A stretch of 64,000 bases of DNA, taken from the NCBI RefSeq assembly GCF_014656415.1, contig NZ_BNCJ01000001.1, positions 421,395-485,394 of the forward strand, in the 5' to 3' direction. Position numbers and translations under genes: made by a program. This document shows, piece after piece, positions 45,799 through 54,749 of this stretch (position 1 is the stretch's first letter; each line of letters starts with the position of its first letter). The notes below the pieces were generated by a model that was not told the origin of the DNA, did not search any database, and worked only from the letters and a program-made list of their open reading frames with translations. Origin of the DNA: Seohaeicola zhoushanensis (lineage in GTDB: Bacteria; Pseudomonadota; Alphaproteobacteria; Rhodobacterales; Rhodobacteraceae).

Positions 45799-47481
45799 TT
45801 ACTCTGCCCCCGAGATGATCTCGCGCCAGGGCCGGGCCTTGCGGTCGCGGTATTTCACCGTCAGCTCCAGCGGCACGTCGGTCTCGTCATAGACCCCCAG
45901 CACCACGCCGCGCCGGCCGCTCTTGCTGCGCATCTCCAGCAGCTGCGCCTCGCTGCGGGTGGTGCGTTGCGACACCCGGCGGGTCCATCTGAACAGGTGG
46001 TCATACATCTCTTCGACCGCCGCGACATGCTCGGGCGCCTCCGAGGCGCCGAGGTCGACAAGTTCCGAAGGGTCGTTTTCCAGATCGAAGAGGATCGGCC
46101 GGTGCCCGCCCTCGCAATGCACCAGCTTCCACTTGCGGTTGGCCACCATGAACATCACCGCCTCGCGCGGGCTGGCGTTCAGCTTTGCCGCGATGGGCGA
46201 GGCGGAATAGTCGTATTCGCAGATCACGACATCGCGCCCGGTGTCGCTGGCCTCGCCGCGCAGGATCGGCAGCAGCGAGCGGCCCTCAAGGATATGCCCC
46301 GGCACCTCGCCCCCCGCCGCCTCGACGAAGGTGGGGGCAAGGTCGATGCTTTCGACCAGCGCGTCGCAGACTGTGCCGCGCGTCGCGTCCGCCTCGGGCG
46401 AGGGGTCGTAGATGATCAGCGGCACCCGGATCGCGGCATCGTGGAAGAAGGTCTTTTCGCCCATCCAGTGATCGCCGAGGAAATCGCCGTGATCCGAGGT
46501 GAGGACGATCATCGTGTCCTGCATCCGCCCGCTGGCCTCGAGAAAGTCGAAGAGCACGCCCATCTGGTCGTCGGCCTGCTTGATGAGCCCCATATAGGCC
46601 GGGATCACCGCGTTGCGCACGCGATCGGTGGAAAAGGCCTTGCCGATCTGCGTGTCCATGAAGGCGCGCAGCACCGGGTGCGCGTTGTCGCGTTCGTCCT
46701 CGGAGCGCACCGGCGGCAGCACGTGGCGGGGCCCGTACATCGTGTTGTAGGGTTCCGGCACGATATAGGGCCAGTGCGGCTTGATATAGGAGAGGTGGCA
46801 GCACCAGGGCCCCTCGGCCTGTTCGATGAACTCGATCCCCCGGCGCGTCATGTAGGGGGTTTCGCTGTCATAGCCGTCGATATTGGCAGCCTCGGGCGCG
46901 TTCTTGAGGAACCAGCCCGAGAGCACGTTGCCCGCCGCGTCGAGCCCGGAGTTGGCGAAGTCGTGCCAGGGGTTGTCGCTCTCGTAGCCCTTCTCGCGCA
47001 GGTAGCTGTTGTATGCCTTCGCCCCGTCCGGGTCGTAAAAGCCATCCGGCCCCTCGGGCAGCATCCCGTCGTCACGCTCGAAGACGTCAAAGCCGCATTC
47101 GGCCACCCGCGCGCCGATCAGGCTGTCGGGCTCCAGCCCCAGCCGGGCCATGCCCTCCTCGTCGGCGCGCATATGCGTCTTGCCGACCAGCCAGCAGCCC
47201 ATGCCCGCCTTGCGCAGGTGGTCGCCCATGGTCATCTCGCCGACCTTCAGCGGGATGCCGTTCCAGCTCGCCCCGTGGGAATGAACGTAGCGCCCGGTAT
47301 AGGTCGACATCCGCGACGAGCCGCAGATCGGCGACTGGATGAAGGCGCGGTCAAAGCGCACGCCCCTTGCCGCCAGCCGGTCGATGTTGGGCGTCTTCAG
47401 GTGCGGGTGGCCGTAGCACGACAGGTAATCCCAGCGCAGCTGGTCGAACATGATGAAGAGGATGTTCCTTGCCTTCGCCAC
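45799..47481 (-). CDS. Sulfatase / phosphonate monoester hydrolase family enzyme
   Basis: A 560-residue alkaline-phosphatase superfamily enzyme. The residue to be converted to formylglycine is Cys53 in PICGSSRMSTYTGRY (C-x-S-S-R rather than the commoner C-x-P-S-R). Metal ligands are seen in MFDQLRWDYL and LTSDHGDFLGDH. No signal peptide, so cytoplasmic. Cleaves a sulfate or phosphonate ester; substrate unknown. GTG 47481 has AGGAGG 8 bases upstream. Last gene of an OYE-NIPSNAP-sulfatase operon. Confidence 0.9.
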   Translation of the reverse strand: MAKARNILFIMFDQLRWDYLSCYGHPHLKTPNIDRLAARGVRFDRAFIQSPICGSSRMSTYTGRYVHSHGASWNGIPLKVGEMTMGDHLRKAGMGCWLVGKTHMRADEEGMARLGLEPDSLIGARVAECGFDVFERDDGMLPEGPDGFYDPDGAKAYNSYLREKGYESDNPWHDFANSGLDAAGNVLSGWFLKNAPEAANIDGYDSETPYMTRRGIEFIEQAEGPWCCHLSYIKPHWPYIVPEPYNTMYGPRHVLPPVRSEDERDNAHPVLRAFMDTQIGKAFSTDRVRNAVIPAYMGLIKQADDQMGVLFDFLEASGRMQDTMIVLTSDHGDFLGDHWMGEKTFFHDAAIRVPLIIYDPSPEADATRGTVCDALVESIDLAPTFVEAAGGEVPGHILEGRSLLPILRGEASDTGRDVVICEYDYSASPIAAKLNASPREAVMFMVANRKWKLVHCEGGHRPILFDLENDPSELVDLGASEAPEHVAAVEEMYDHLFRWTRRVSQRTTRSEAQLLEMRSKSGRRGVVLGVYDETDVPLELTVKYRDRKARPWREIISGAE

Positions 47482-47493
47482 GCGCCCGGCCTC

Positions 47494-47817
47494 CTATTGC
47501 AGGGCCGAGGTCGCCGTCGGCACGATGCGGGTGATCACGCTCGCCTCGCGGTCGAGCAGTTCGGCCACCTTCGGCAGCAGCTCGGATTTCCAGGTTTCGG
47601 TGCCATAAAACGCATCGTAGAGCCTCTTTCTGTCCTCTTCCGAGGCAAAGCGGCGGATCCAGACATAGGTGCTGTCATCCCCCTCGCCGCGAAAGCTGCC
47701 GGTGATGTCGAAGCCCGCCTCGGTCTGGCCGGGGATGATGGTGTTCTCGATCAGGTCGAGCCATGCTTCCATGCAGCCGGGCCGGACCTTGTATTGTCTC
47801 AATTCGTAGAAAGCCAC
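47494..47817 (-). CDS. NIPSNAP family protein
   Basis: A 107-residue ferredoxin-like fold protein (MAFYELRQYKVRPGCMEAW; F-Y-x-T-E-x-W late). NIPSNAP proteins often occur in catabolic gene sets, with uncertain function. GTG start, 4 bases after the OYE stop region and 12 bases before the sulfatase. Confidence 0.85.
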   Translation of the reverse strand: MAFYELRQYKVRPGCMEAWLDLIENTIIPGQTEAGFDITGSFRGEGDDSTYVWIRRFASEEDRKRLYDAFYGTETWKSELLPKVAELLDREASVITRIVPTATSALQ

Positions 47818-47821
47818 CGGA

Positions 47822-48964
47822 TCACCCCTGTTCCCTGATTGCCTGGATGCTGCGTTCGCGCCGGTTCAGCCACCAGCCGTATTGTTCGGGCCAATCGGCA
47901 AAGGCGTTGACGCCCATGTCATAGGCCTGGTGGCGCGGCCAGAACGGATCGAACAGCGCCTGCCGCCCGATGGCGATGAGATCGGCCTGCCCCGCCTGTA
48001 GCGCCGCCTCGGCCTGCGGCCCGTCGAGGATCAGCCCGACGCCCTGCGTGGCGATGCCCGCACCCTGCCGGATCGCCTGGGCATAGGGCAGTTGGTAGCC
48101 CGCCGGCAGCGGCGCGCCGGCGCTGACCTTGCTGGCGCCCTGGTTGCCGCCCGACGAGCAGTCGATGACGTCGACGCCAAGCGCCTTGAGGTCCTTGGCC
48201 AGTTCGACCGAGTCCCCTATCTCCCAGCCGCCCTCGAAACCGTCCACCGAGGAGATCCGCACGAAGAGCGGCTTGCCTTCGGGCCAGGCCCCGCGCACCG
48301 CCTCGGCCACCTCCAGCAGCGCCCGGCTGCGGCCCCGGCGGTCGCCGCCATAGGCATCGCTGCGCTTGTTCGACAGCGGCGAGAGGAAGCTTTGCAGCAG
48401 GTAGCCGTGGCCCGAGTGGATCTCGACAAATTCGCAGCCCAGGGCATCGGCGCGGCGCGCGGCGCTGGCGAAATCCTCGGCTAGCCGGGCGATATCCGCC
48501 GGCGTCATCTCGCGCGGCATCAGCCAGCCTTCGGTTACCGGAACGGCGCTTGGGGCCATCACCGCCCAGGGGTCGTCCCCCAGGGCGTGGTCCGCTTCGC
48601 CCAGCGGGCCATTGCCGCGCCAGGGCCGCTGCATCGCGGCCTTGCGGCCGGCATGGGCCAGCTGGATGCCCGCCAGCGCGCCATTGGCGCGGATGAAATC
48701 GATGATCGGCCGCAGCGCCTCGGCATGGGCATCCGACCAGAGGCCGATGTCGCCGTGGGTGATGCGCCCCGTTTCCTGCACCGCTGCCGCCTCGGTCATC
48801 ACGGCGGCAAAGCCGCCCTTGGCCAGCGCGCCGAGGTGGACCAGGTGCCAGTCGTTGGCGAAACCGTCCACCGCCGAATACTGGCACATCGGCGCCACGG
48901 TGATGCGGTTGGCGAAGGTCACGTCGCGCAGCTGCAGCGGCGTGAACAGCATGGGTATGGTCAT
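47822..48964 (-). CDS. Old Yellow Enzyme family NADH:flavin oxidoreductase (YqjM-like)
   Basis: A 380-residue FMN ene-reductase. ATG 48964 has GAGGAGA upstream; the longer frame is not supported. FMN and substrate residues are visible: APMCQYSA (Cys), IQLAHAGRKA, EIHSGHGYLLQSFLSPLSNKRSDAYGG. Reduces activated C=C bonds such as enones or quinone-like rings. Divergent from the dehalogenase fusion across a 111-bp gap. Confidence 0.93.
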   Translation of the reverse strand: MTIPMLFTPLQLRDVTFANRITVAPMCQYSAVDGFANDWHLVHLGALAKGGFAAVMTEAAAVQETGRITHGDIGLWSDAHAEALRPIIDFIRANGALAGIQLAHAGRKAAMQRPWRGNGPLGEADHALGDDPWAVMAPSAVPVTEGWLMPREMTPADIARLAEDFASAARRADALGCEFVEIHSGHGYLLQSFLSPLSNKRSDAYGGDRRGRSRALLEVAEAVRGAWPEGKPLFVRISSVDGFEGGWEIGDSVELAKDLKALGVDVIDCSSGGNQGASKVSAGAPLPAGYQLPYAQAIRQGAGIATQGVGLILDGPQAEAALQAGQADLIAIGRQALFDPFWPRHQAYDMGVNAFADWPEQYGWWLNRRERSIQAIREQG

Positions 48965-48998
48965 GGGGGTCTCCTCTCCCTCGGGCGCGAGGCTGGCA

Positions 48999-49057
48999 AT
49001 TCCGAACCGGCTTGGCAAGTGGTTGCGCGTCGCGCGGCGCTGCGACAGGATCGGAAT
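48999..49057. promoter_or_regulatory. Inverted ATTCCGA/TCGGAAT half-sites in divergent promoter
   Basis: ATTCCGA at 48999 and TCGGAAT at 49051, spaced 45 bases, in the only intergenic region between the OYE operon and the dehalogenase fusion. The second half-site lies about 20 bases before the fusion start. A regulator could bind both and control both directions. Confidence 0.35.
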
Positions 49058-49075
49058 ACCTTGGGGAGGGTTCAG

Positions 49076-52000
49076 ATGGGCATCCGGTTGTTTTCCGACC
49101 GCAATCGCGGCGTGCATATGGGGCCGTTCCCGACCGAGCGGCTGGCGCGGCTGGGTCATCTGCCCGATCTCTCGGCCGTGCCGCCGTTGGTGCCCGTCGG
49201 CTTTCACCGCCCCGAGGCGCCCGAAAGCATCGTCAACGCGATGGGCGAATACCAGGCGATGATGGACGCGATCCGCGACGGGCTGGTGAACCGCGCGCGG
49301 GCGGAGATCCCGGCGGATCCGCGCGAACGGGCCGATCACATCAAGGCCTTCGGTTATTTCAACGATGCCGCGATGGTGGGCATCTGCAAGCTGCCCGCCG
49401 CCGCGCATCTGGCCGTGCCGGTGGTGAACCCCGATATCACCCGGCTGGCGCAGGATCTGCGCACCCGGCAGACCAAGACGCTGGCCTCGGGCATCGACGT
49501 CATCATGGCCGACCTCAAGGACAGCATGGAGGCGCCGCCCTCGACCATCCAGGGCCATACCCACGCGGTGGTCTTCCTCTACGAGAACCCGCGCCCCCCG
49601 CGGGCGGGCGAGTCTGGATGCGACTGGATCGGCGACGCGCTGGCGCAGCGGGGCTGCCTGCGCGCGGCCGAGACGGCCGTGGTGCTGGCCAATTACATCC
49701 GCCTGCTGGGGTTTGACGCCAAGGCCCATAGCGGAGCGGCTTCGGATGTCTGTCTCAACCGTCTCGCGGTGGCGGCGGGGCTGGCCTACGTGGCCGGCGA
49801 TACGCTGAAAGCGCCATGGTTAGGGTCTGATTTCGGCCTTTCCGCCCTGACCTGCGCAATGGATCTCGCGCCCGATCTGCCGCTCGACCCTGTGCAGCCG
49901 CGCAGTGCGATCCATGGCCTCGGCTGGACGCTCGGCACCCGGTCGCGCCGCTCGGCGCTGAACCCCGATCCCTTTGCGACCCGCAACTTTGCCGACGGCC
50001 CGCACCCCTTCGAGAAGCTCAAGCGCAGCGATACCCCGACCACCTATATCGACGAGGCCAATGTCGCCCGCGTCCCCAAGCGGGCCGACATGTTCGCCCG
50101 CGCCCAGTTCGGCGACATGGGCAAGGCCCTGCAAGAGGGGGCCAAGGGCGGCCATTACGCCCGCAAGGCCGCGCCCAGCTTTGCCCAGCGGCGGGCGCTG
50201 GGGGCCTTCGTGCTGCTGCAGGACGGCACGCCCGCCGATGGCCCCCGCCCGTCGGACGCTGCCCGCAACGCCGCCAGTATCAAGGCCGCGAGCTATTTTC
50301 TCGGCGTCGATGCCGTCGGCATCTCGCGCTGCCCCGACTGGGCCTGGTATTCGCATGACGCCACCGGGGCCGTGATCGACCCGCCGCACGATCAGGCGAT
50401 CAGCATGATTGTCGACCAGGGTTTCGAGACGATGGAGGGCGCCTCGGGCGACGACTGGATCTCGGTCGCGCAGTCGATGCGCGCCTACCTGCGCTTCTCG
50501 CTGCTGGGCGGGGTGATCGCGCGGCAGATCCGCAACCTGGGCTATTCGGCCAAGGCCCATACGGTGATGGACGGCGACGTGCTGCAACCGCCGCTGCTGC
50601 TGCTCTCGGGCCTGGGCGAGGTCAGCCGCATCGGCGAAGTGATCCTGAACCCCTATTTAGGGCCGCGTCTGAAGTCTGGCGTCGTCACCACCGACATGCC
50701 GTTGGCGCATGACAAGCCGATCGACTTCGGCCTGCAGGCCTTCTGCGAGTCCTGCAACAAATGCGCCCGCGAATGCCCTTCGGGTGCGATCACCGCCGGG
50801 CCGAAACTGATGTTCAACGGCTACGAGATCTGGAAATCGGACAGCCAGAAATGCGCCACCTACCGGATCACCACGCAGGGCGGCGCGATGTGCGGGCGCT
50901 GCATGAAAACCTGCCCCTGGAACCTCGAAGGCATCTTTGCCGAAAAGCCGTTCCGCTGGGCCGCGATGACCCTGCCCGCCGCCGCGCCTGCGCTGGCGAA
51001 GCTGGATGACGTGGTGGGCAAGGGCGGGCTGAACCCGGCCAAGAAGTGGTGGTGGGACATCGAGCTGGACGAGGACGGCGCCTATCGCCCCGCCCGCGCC
51101 CCGGTGAACCGCCGCGACCTGCAGAAGGATCTGGTGCTGAAATACGAAGAGCAGACGCTGGCGGTCTACCCCGCCCCGCTGGCGCCGCACCCCTGGCCCT
51201 ATCCCTTCCCGATGGATCGGGAGAAGGGCATCGAAGCCTATAAGGCGATGATCCCCGCCGCCGAATACCGCGCCCGGCTTGCGGCGGGCGATACCAGCAT
51301 CGTCCACCGCTACACCCTGCCCGGCGAGGCCCCCGTGCTGCGGGTCGAGGTCAGCCTGGCCGAGAAGATGAGCGCGGATGTGACCAAGTATGAATTCCGC
51401 CTGCCCGAGGGTGGAGACCTCCCGGAATGGACGGCGGGCGCGCATCTCGACATCGTCGTCGCGCCCGAGTTCCTGCGGCAATATTCCATGTCGGGCGATC
51501 CCTCGGACCGCACGAAATACCAGATCGGCGTGCTGCGCGAGGACCAGGGCCGGGGCGGTTCCAAGCTGATGCACCGCATCTTCACGCCGGGGCGCCGCGT
51601 CTTCATCTCGCGCCCCATCAACCACTTCGCGCTGGACGAGGGGGCTGCGAAGACCTTCCTCATGGGCGGCGGCATCGGCATCACCCCGATGATCGCCTTT
51701 GCCCACCGCCTGCACGCGCTGGGCCGCGACTTCGAGCTGCATTACTCAATTCCCTCGCGCGCCGGGGCCGGATACCTGGCCGATCTCGCGGCGATGCCCT
51801 GGGCCGACCATGTGCGCCTGCACGTCTCGGACGAGGGCAGCCGAGCCGACCTCGACGCGCTGCTCGCCGGCTATCGCCCCGGCTGGCATGTCTACACCTG
51901 CGGCCCCGATCGCTACATGTCCGCCGTGATCGCCGCCGCCGAGGCGGCGGGCTTCCCGGAAGAGGCGCGGCACCTCGAATACTTCTCGGTCCCCGAGGTG

Positions 52001-52279
52001 CCGGATTACGTCAACCATCCCTTCACCCTGGCCCTGACCGACGGACGCAGCTTCGAGGTGCCTGCCGACAGGACGGCCACCGACGTGCTGACCGCCAACG
52101 GCGTGCATATCGACGTCAAATGTTCCGACGGTCTCTGTGGCGTCTGCCGCTGCAAGCTGGTCTCGGGCGCGGTCGAACACCGCGATTTCGTGCTCTCCAC
52201 CGCGCAGCGCCGGGACTGGGTCATCCTCTGCCAGAGCCGCGCCGCCGACCCCGGCGGCGAGATCGTCGTGGACCTCTGA
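49076..52279 (+). CDS. Reductive dehalogenase fused to flavin/2Fe-2S reductase
   Basis: A 1067-residue cytoplasmic protein without Tat signal, ATG 49076. Residues about 1-300 look like the degenerate N-terminal repeat seen in NpRdhA; about 310-550 form the cobalamin-binding dehalogenase domain (YSAKAHTVMDGDVLQPPLLL). Two [4Fe-4S] motifs follow: C557-x2-C-x2-C-x3-C567 and C593-x12-C606-x2-C-x3-C613. Residues about 730-1067 are a phthalate-dioxygenase-reductase-type module: flavin RQYSMSG (about 801), NAD GGGIGITPM (about 864), CGPDRYM, and a 2Fe-2S ferredoxin with C1016, C1021, C1024, C1052. This is the design of self-sufficient catabolic dehalogenases such as BhbA (Comamonas) and NpRdhA (Nitratireductor): NAD(P)H drives reductive removal of halogen from hydroxylated aromatics. 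The substrate is inferred, not shown. Confidence 0.9.
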   Translation: MGIRLFSDRNRGVHMGPFPTERLARLGHLPDLSAVPPLVPVGFHRPEAPESIVNAMGEYQAMMDAIRDGLVNRARAEIPADPRERADHIKAFGYFNDAAMVGICKLPAAAHLAVPVVNPDITRLAQDLRTRQTKTLASGIDVIMADLKDSMEAPPSTIQGHTHAVVFLYENPRPPRAGESGCDWIGDALAQRGCLRAAETAVVLANYIRLLGFDAKAHSGAASDVCLNRLAVAAGLAYVAGDTLKAPWLGSDFGLSALTCAMDLAPDLPLDPVQPRSAIHGLGWTLGTRSRRSALNPDPFATRNFADGPHPFEKLKRSDTPTTYIDEANVARVPKRADMFARAQFGDMGKALQEGAKGGHYARKAAPSFAQRRALGAFVLLQDGTPADGPRPSDAARNAASIKAASYFLGVDAVGISRCPDWAWYSHDATGAVIDPPHDQAISMIVDQGFETMEGASGDDWISVAQSMRAYLRFSLLGGVIARQIRNLGYSAKAHTVMDGDVLQPPLLLLSGLGEVSRIGEVILNPYLGPRLKSGVVTTDMPLAHDKPIDFGLQAFCESCNKCARECPSGAITAGPKLMFNGYEIWKSDSQKCATYRITTQGGAMCGRCMKTCPWNLEGIFAEKPFRWAAMTLPAAAPALAKLDDVVGKGGLNPAKKWWWDIELDEDGAYRPARAPVNRRDLQKDLVLKYEEQTLAVYPAPLAPHPWPYPFPMDREKGIEAYKAMIPAAEYRARLAAGDTSIVHRYTLPGEAPVLRVEVSLAEKMSADVTKYEFRLPEGGDLPEWTAGAHLDIVVAPEFLRQYSMSGDPSDRTKYQIGVLREDQGRGGSKLMHRIFTPGRRVFISRPINHFALDEGAAKTFLMGGGIGITPMIAFAHRLHALGRDFELHYSIPSRAGAGYLADLAAMPWADHVRLHVSDEGSRADLDALLAGYRPGWHVYTCGPDRYMSAVIAAAEAAGFPEEARHLEYFSVPEVPDYVNHPFTLALTDGRSFEVPADRTATDVLTANGVHIDVKCSDGLCGVCRCKLVSGAVEHRDFVLSTAQRRDWVILCQSRAADPGGEIVVDL

Positions 52280-52371
52280 CGCCGTCGCGCGCGGAAACAT
52301 TGTACAATCAACCCATTGCCCGAACGCAATTTCCCCGCATAGGTTGGCGCAACAAGAAAAAGAGGGACGAA

Positions 52372-53535
52372 ATGCGCACATTCGGGAAGTGGCTCGGCCG
52401 CGTTCTGCTGGCATTGCTGCTGGCGGCCGTCGTCGTCGGCCTGTGGAAACGCGACGAGCTGATGCGGCTCTGGGCGGTCAACTCGCTCTTCTCCGAGTCC
52501 CGGATCGTCTCGAACTTCTCGCATATGGACAAGGCCTTCCTGACCACCCCCGTGCCGCGCGGCACCTCTCCGGCCATCGACCTGCCCAGGGGCGAGACGG
52601 CAAGCCTGCCCGCCGGCACCGACGCCTGGATCCGCGACCGGGCCCTGACCTCGCTGCTGGTGCTGAAGGACGGGAAGATCGTCTACGAGGACTATTTCCT
52701 TGGCACGACGCCGGATGACCGCCGCATCTCGTGGTCGCTGGCCAAGAGCTATCTCTCCACCCTCTTCGGCGTGCTGCTCTCCGAAGGGGCCATCGCCTCG
52801 CTCGACGATCCGGTGACGCGCTATGCCCCGCGGCTGAAGGGCAGCGCCTATGACGGCGCCTCCATCCGCAACGTGCTGAACATGGCCAGCGGCGTGACCT
52901 TCGACGAGGACTACCTCGACTACAATTCCGACATCAACCGCATGGGAAGGGTGGTTGCGCTGGGCCGCGAGCTCGACGATTTCACCATCGCCCTCAAGGA
53001 CCGCTTCATCGAGCCGGGCAAGCAGTGGCAATACGTCTCGATCGACACCCATGTCATCGGCATGGTGATCCGCGGTGCAACCGGTCGGTCGGTGCCCGAC
53101 CTGCTGGCCGAGAAGATCATGAGCCCGCTGGGGATGGAGCGCGAGGCCTATTACATCACCGATGGCGCCGGCGTCGCCTTCGTGCTGGGCGGGCTGAACA
53201 TCACCACCCGCGACTATGCGCGCTTCGGGCTGATGGTGCAGCAGGACGGCTCCTACAACGGCCAGCAGGTGGTGCCGCGCGACTGGATCGAGGCCTCGAC
53301 CGCGCCCTCGGCCCCGACCGCGCCGGGCAAGATCGGCTATGGCTACCAGTGGTGGATCCCCGTCGGCGCCGAACCGGGCGAGGTGCTGGGCCGTGGCATC
53401 TATGGGCAGTACCTGTATATTGACCGGGCCAGGGGCGTGGTGATCGTCGTCACCGCCGCCGACCGCCGCTTCCGCGACCCGGGCGTGAACGAGGGCAATA
53501 TCGAGGCGATGCGCGCCATCGCGCGCGGGCTCTGA
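52372..53535 (+). CDS. Serine hydrolase (class C beta-lactamase family)
   Basis: A 387-residue protein with an N-terminal membrane anchor (LLALLLAAVVVGLW), facing the periplasm. The S-x-x-K motif is SLAK in SWSLAKSY; a YVS motif and YGYQWW follow. Members include esterases and amide hydrolases as well as peptidases. Located 92 bases after the dehalogenase fusion, it may be part of the same unit and release an ester-bound substrate. Confidence 0.87.
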   Translation: MRTFGKWLGRVLLALLLAAVVVGLWKRDELMRLWAVNSLFSESRIVSNFSHMDKAFLTTPVPRGTSPAIDLPRGETASLPAGTDAWIRDRALTSLLVLKDGKIVYEDYFLGTTPDDRRISWSLAKSYLSTLFGVLLSEGAIASLDDPVTRYAPRLKGSAYDGASIRNVLNMASGVTFDEDYLDYNSDINRMGRVVALGRELDDFTIALKDRFIEPGKQWQYVSIDTHVIGMVIRGATGRSVPDLLAEKIMSPLGMEREAYYITDGAGVAFVLGGLNITTRDYARFGLMVQQDGSYNGQQVVPRDWIEASTAPSAPTAPGKIGYGYQWWIPVGAEPGEVLGRGIYGQYLYIDRARGVVIVVTAADRRFRDPGVNEGNIEAMRAIARGL

Positions 53536-53545
53536 GGGGGACGTC

Positions 53546-53923
53546 ATGGAACCGGAAGACAGCGTCAACGTGCTGGGTCAGTCGCTTTCGCCCTGCTCGA
53601 CCAGGCCGATGACCGGGTTTTTCCGCGACGGCCATTGCAACACCTGCGCGGCCGACCAGGGCAGCCATACCGTCTGCGCGGTGATGACGGCCGAGTTCCT
53701 CGCCTATTCGAAATACGTCGGCAACGACCTCTCGACCCCGCGCCCGGAATACGGCTTTGCCGGGCTGAAGCCGGGCGACCGCTGGTGCCTCTGCGCCGGG
53801 CGCTTCCTGCAGGCGGCGGACGAGGGCTGCGCGCCGCAGATCAGCCTTGCCTCGACCCACCTCCGCGCGCTCGACATCGTGCCGCTCGAGGTGCTGAAAC
53901 AGCACGCCATCGACAGGGTGTAA
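53546..53923 (+). CDS. DUF2237 family protein
   Basis: A 125-residue protein matching DUF2237: NVLGQSLSPCSTRPMTGFFRDGHC, HTVCAVMT, GNDLSTPRPEYGFAGLKPGDRWCLCAGRF. Seven cysteines, most of them conserved in the family, suggest metal binding. Function unknown. Follows the serine hydrolase after 10 bases and precedes the hydratase by 4. Confidence 0.92.
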   Translation: MEPEDSVNVLGQSLSPCSTRPMTGFFRDGHCNTCAADQGSHTVCAVMTAEFLAYSKYVGNDLSTPRPEYGFAGLKPGDRWCLCAGRFLQAADEGCAPQISLASTHLRALDIVPLEVLKQHAIDRV

Positions 53924-53927
53924 GGCG

Positions 53928-54704
53928 ATGAACCAGATGCAGCCGCCGCTGGCCGAGCTTTCCCGCGCCGAGGGGGTGCTGACCCTCACGCTGGGCAATG
54001 GCGTGGCGCACCCGCTCTCGCGCGCCATGATCGGCGCACTGCACGAGGCGATTGGCGCCGCCGGGGCGGACCACGATATCAACGTGATCCTGCTGCACGG
54101 CCCCGGCAAGATCTTCTGCGCCGGCCACGACCTCAAGGAGATCGCCCGTCACCGCGCCGACCCCGACCAGGGCGAGGCCTATCTGCGCGACCTCTTCACT
54201 GCCTGTTCCGAGCTGATGCAGGCCATCACCCTTTCGCCCAAGCCGGTGATCGCCGCCTGCGAAGGCATCGCCACCGCCGGCGGGCTGCAACTGCTGGCCT
54301 CCTGCGACCTGGCCTATGCGACGCCCGAGTCCAGCTTCTGCCTGCCGGGCGTGGTCAACGGCGGCTTCTGCACGACCCCCGCCGTGGCCGTCGCCCGCGC
54401 GGTCGGGCGCAAGCAGGTGATGGAACTGGCGCTGTCGGGCACCCCGGTCGATGCGCAATGGGCGCTTTCGGCGGGGCTCATCAACCGCATCCTGCCAGCA
54501 GAGGAGCTGATGCCCTTCGTGACCGGCTTCGCCCGCACCCTGGCGACACGCCACCCCAGGGCGGTGGCCGATGGCAAGCAGGCGCTCTACCGCCAGATCG
54601 AGATGCCGCTGGATCAGGCCTATGCCCATGCCACCGAGGTGATGATCGGCCATTTCATGGACCCGACCCGCATCGCGCGCGACGTCGACAAATGGGCGCG
54701 CTAG
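53928..54704 (+). CDS. Enoyl-CoA hydratase/isomerase family protein
   Basis: A 258-residue crotonase-fold protein. The CoA oxyanion-hole region GPGKIFCAGHDLKEI and second site EGIATAGGLQLLASCDLA are clear. At one catalytic Glu position of hydratases the sequence reads SSFCLPGVVNGGFC with no acid, so it may be an isomerase or another crotonase activity. Last gene of the run after the dehalogenase. Confidence 0.88.
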   Translation: MNQMQPPLAELSRAEGVLTLTLGNGVAHPLSRAMIGALHEAIGAAGADHDINVILLHGPGKIFCAGHDLKEIARHRADPDQGEAYLRDLFTACSELMQAITLSPKPVIAACEGIATAGGLQLLASCDLAYATPESSFCLPGVVNGGFCTTPAVAVARAVGRKQVMELALSGTPVDAQWALSAGLINRILPAEELMPFVTGFARTLATRHPRAVADGKQALYRQIEMPLDQAYAHATEVMIGHFMDPTRIARDVDKWAR

Positions 54705-54749
54705 GCGGCGCCCCCTTCGCCGGGCAGCGCGGGCGGTCCTTGTCGAAGT

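Noticed and set aside
45967..47838. 623-residue plus-strand frame opposite the sulfatase
   Set aside because: The sulfatase frame contains the formylglycine motif and metal ligands; the opposite frame shows none.
48587..49075. N-terminal extension of the dehalogenase fusion
   Set aside because: It would run through the OYE gene and the divergent promoter; ATG 49076 has a GGGGAGGG site and matches the expected N-terminus without Tat signal.
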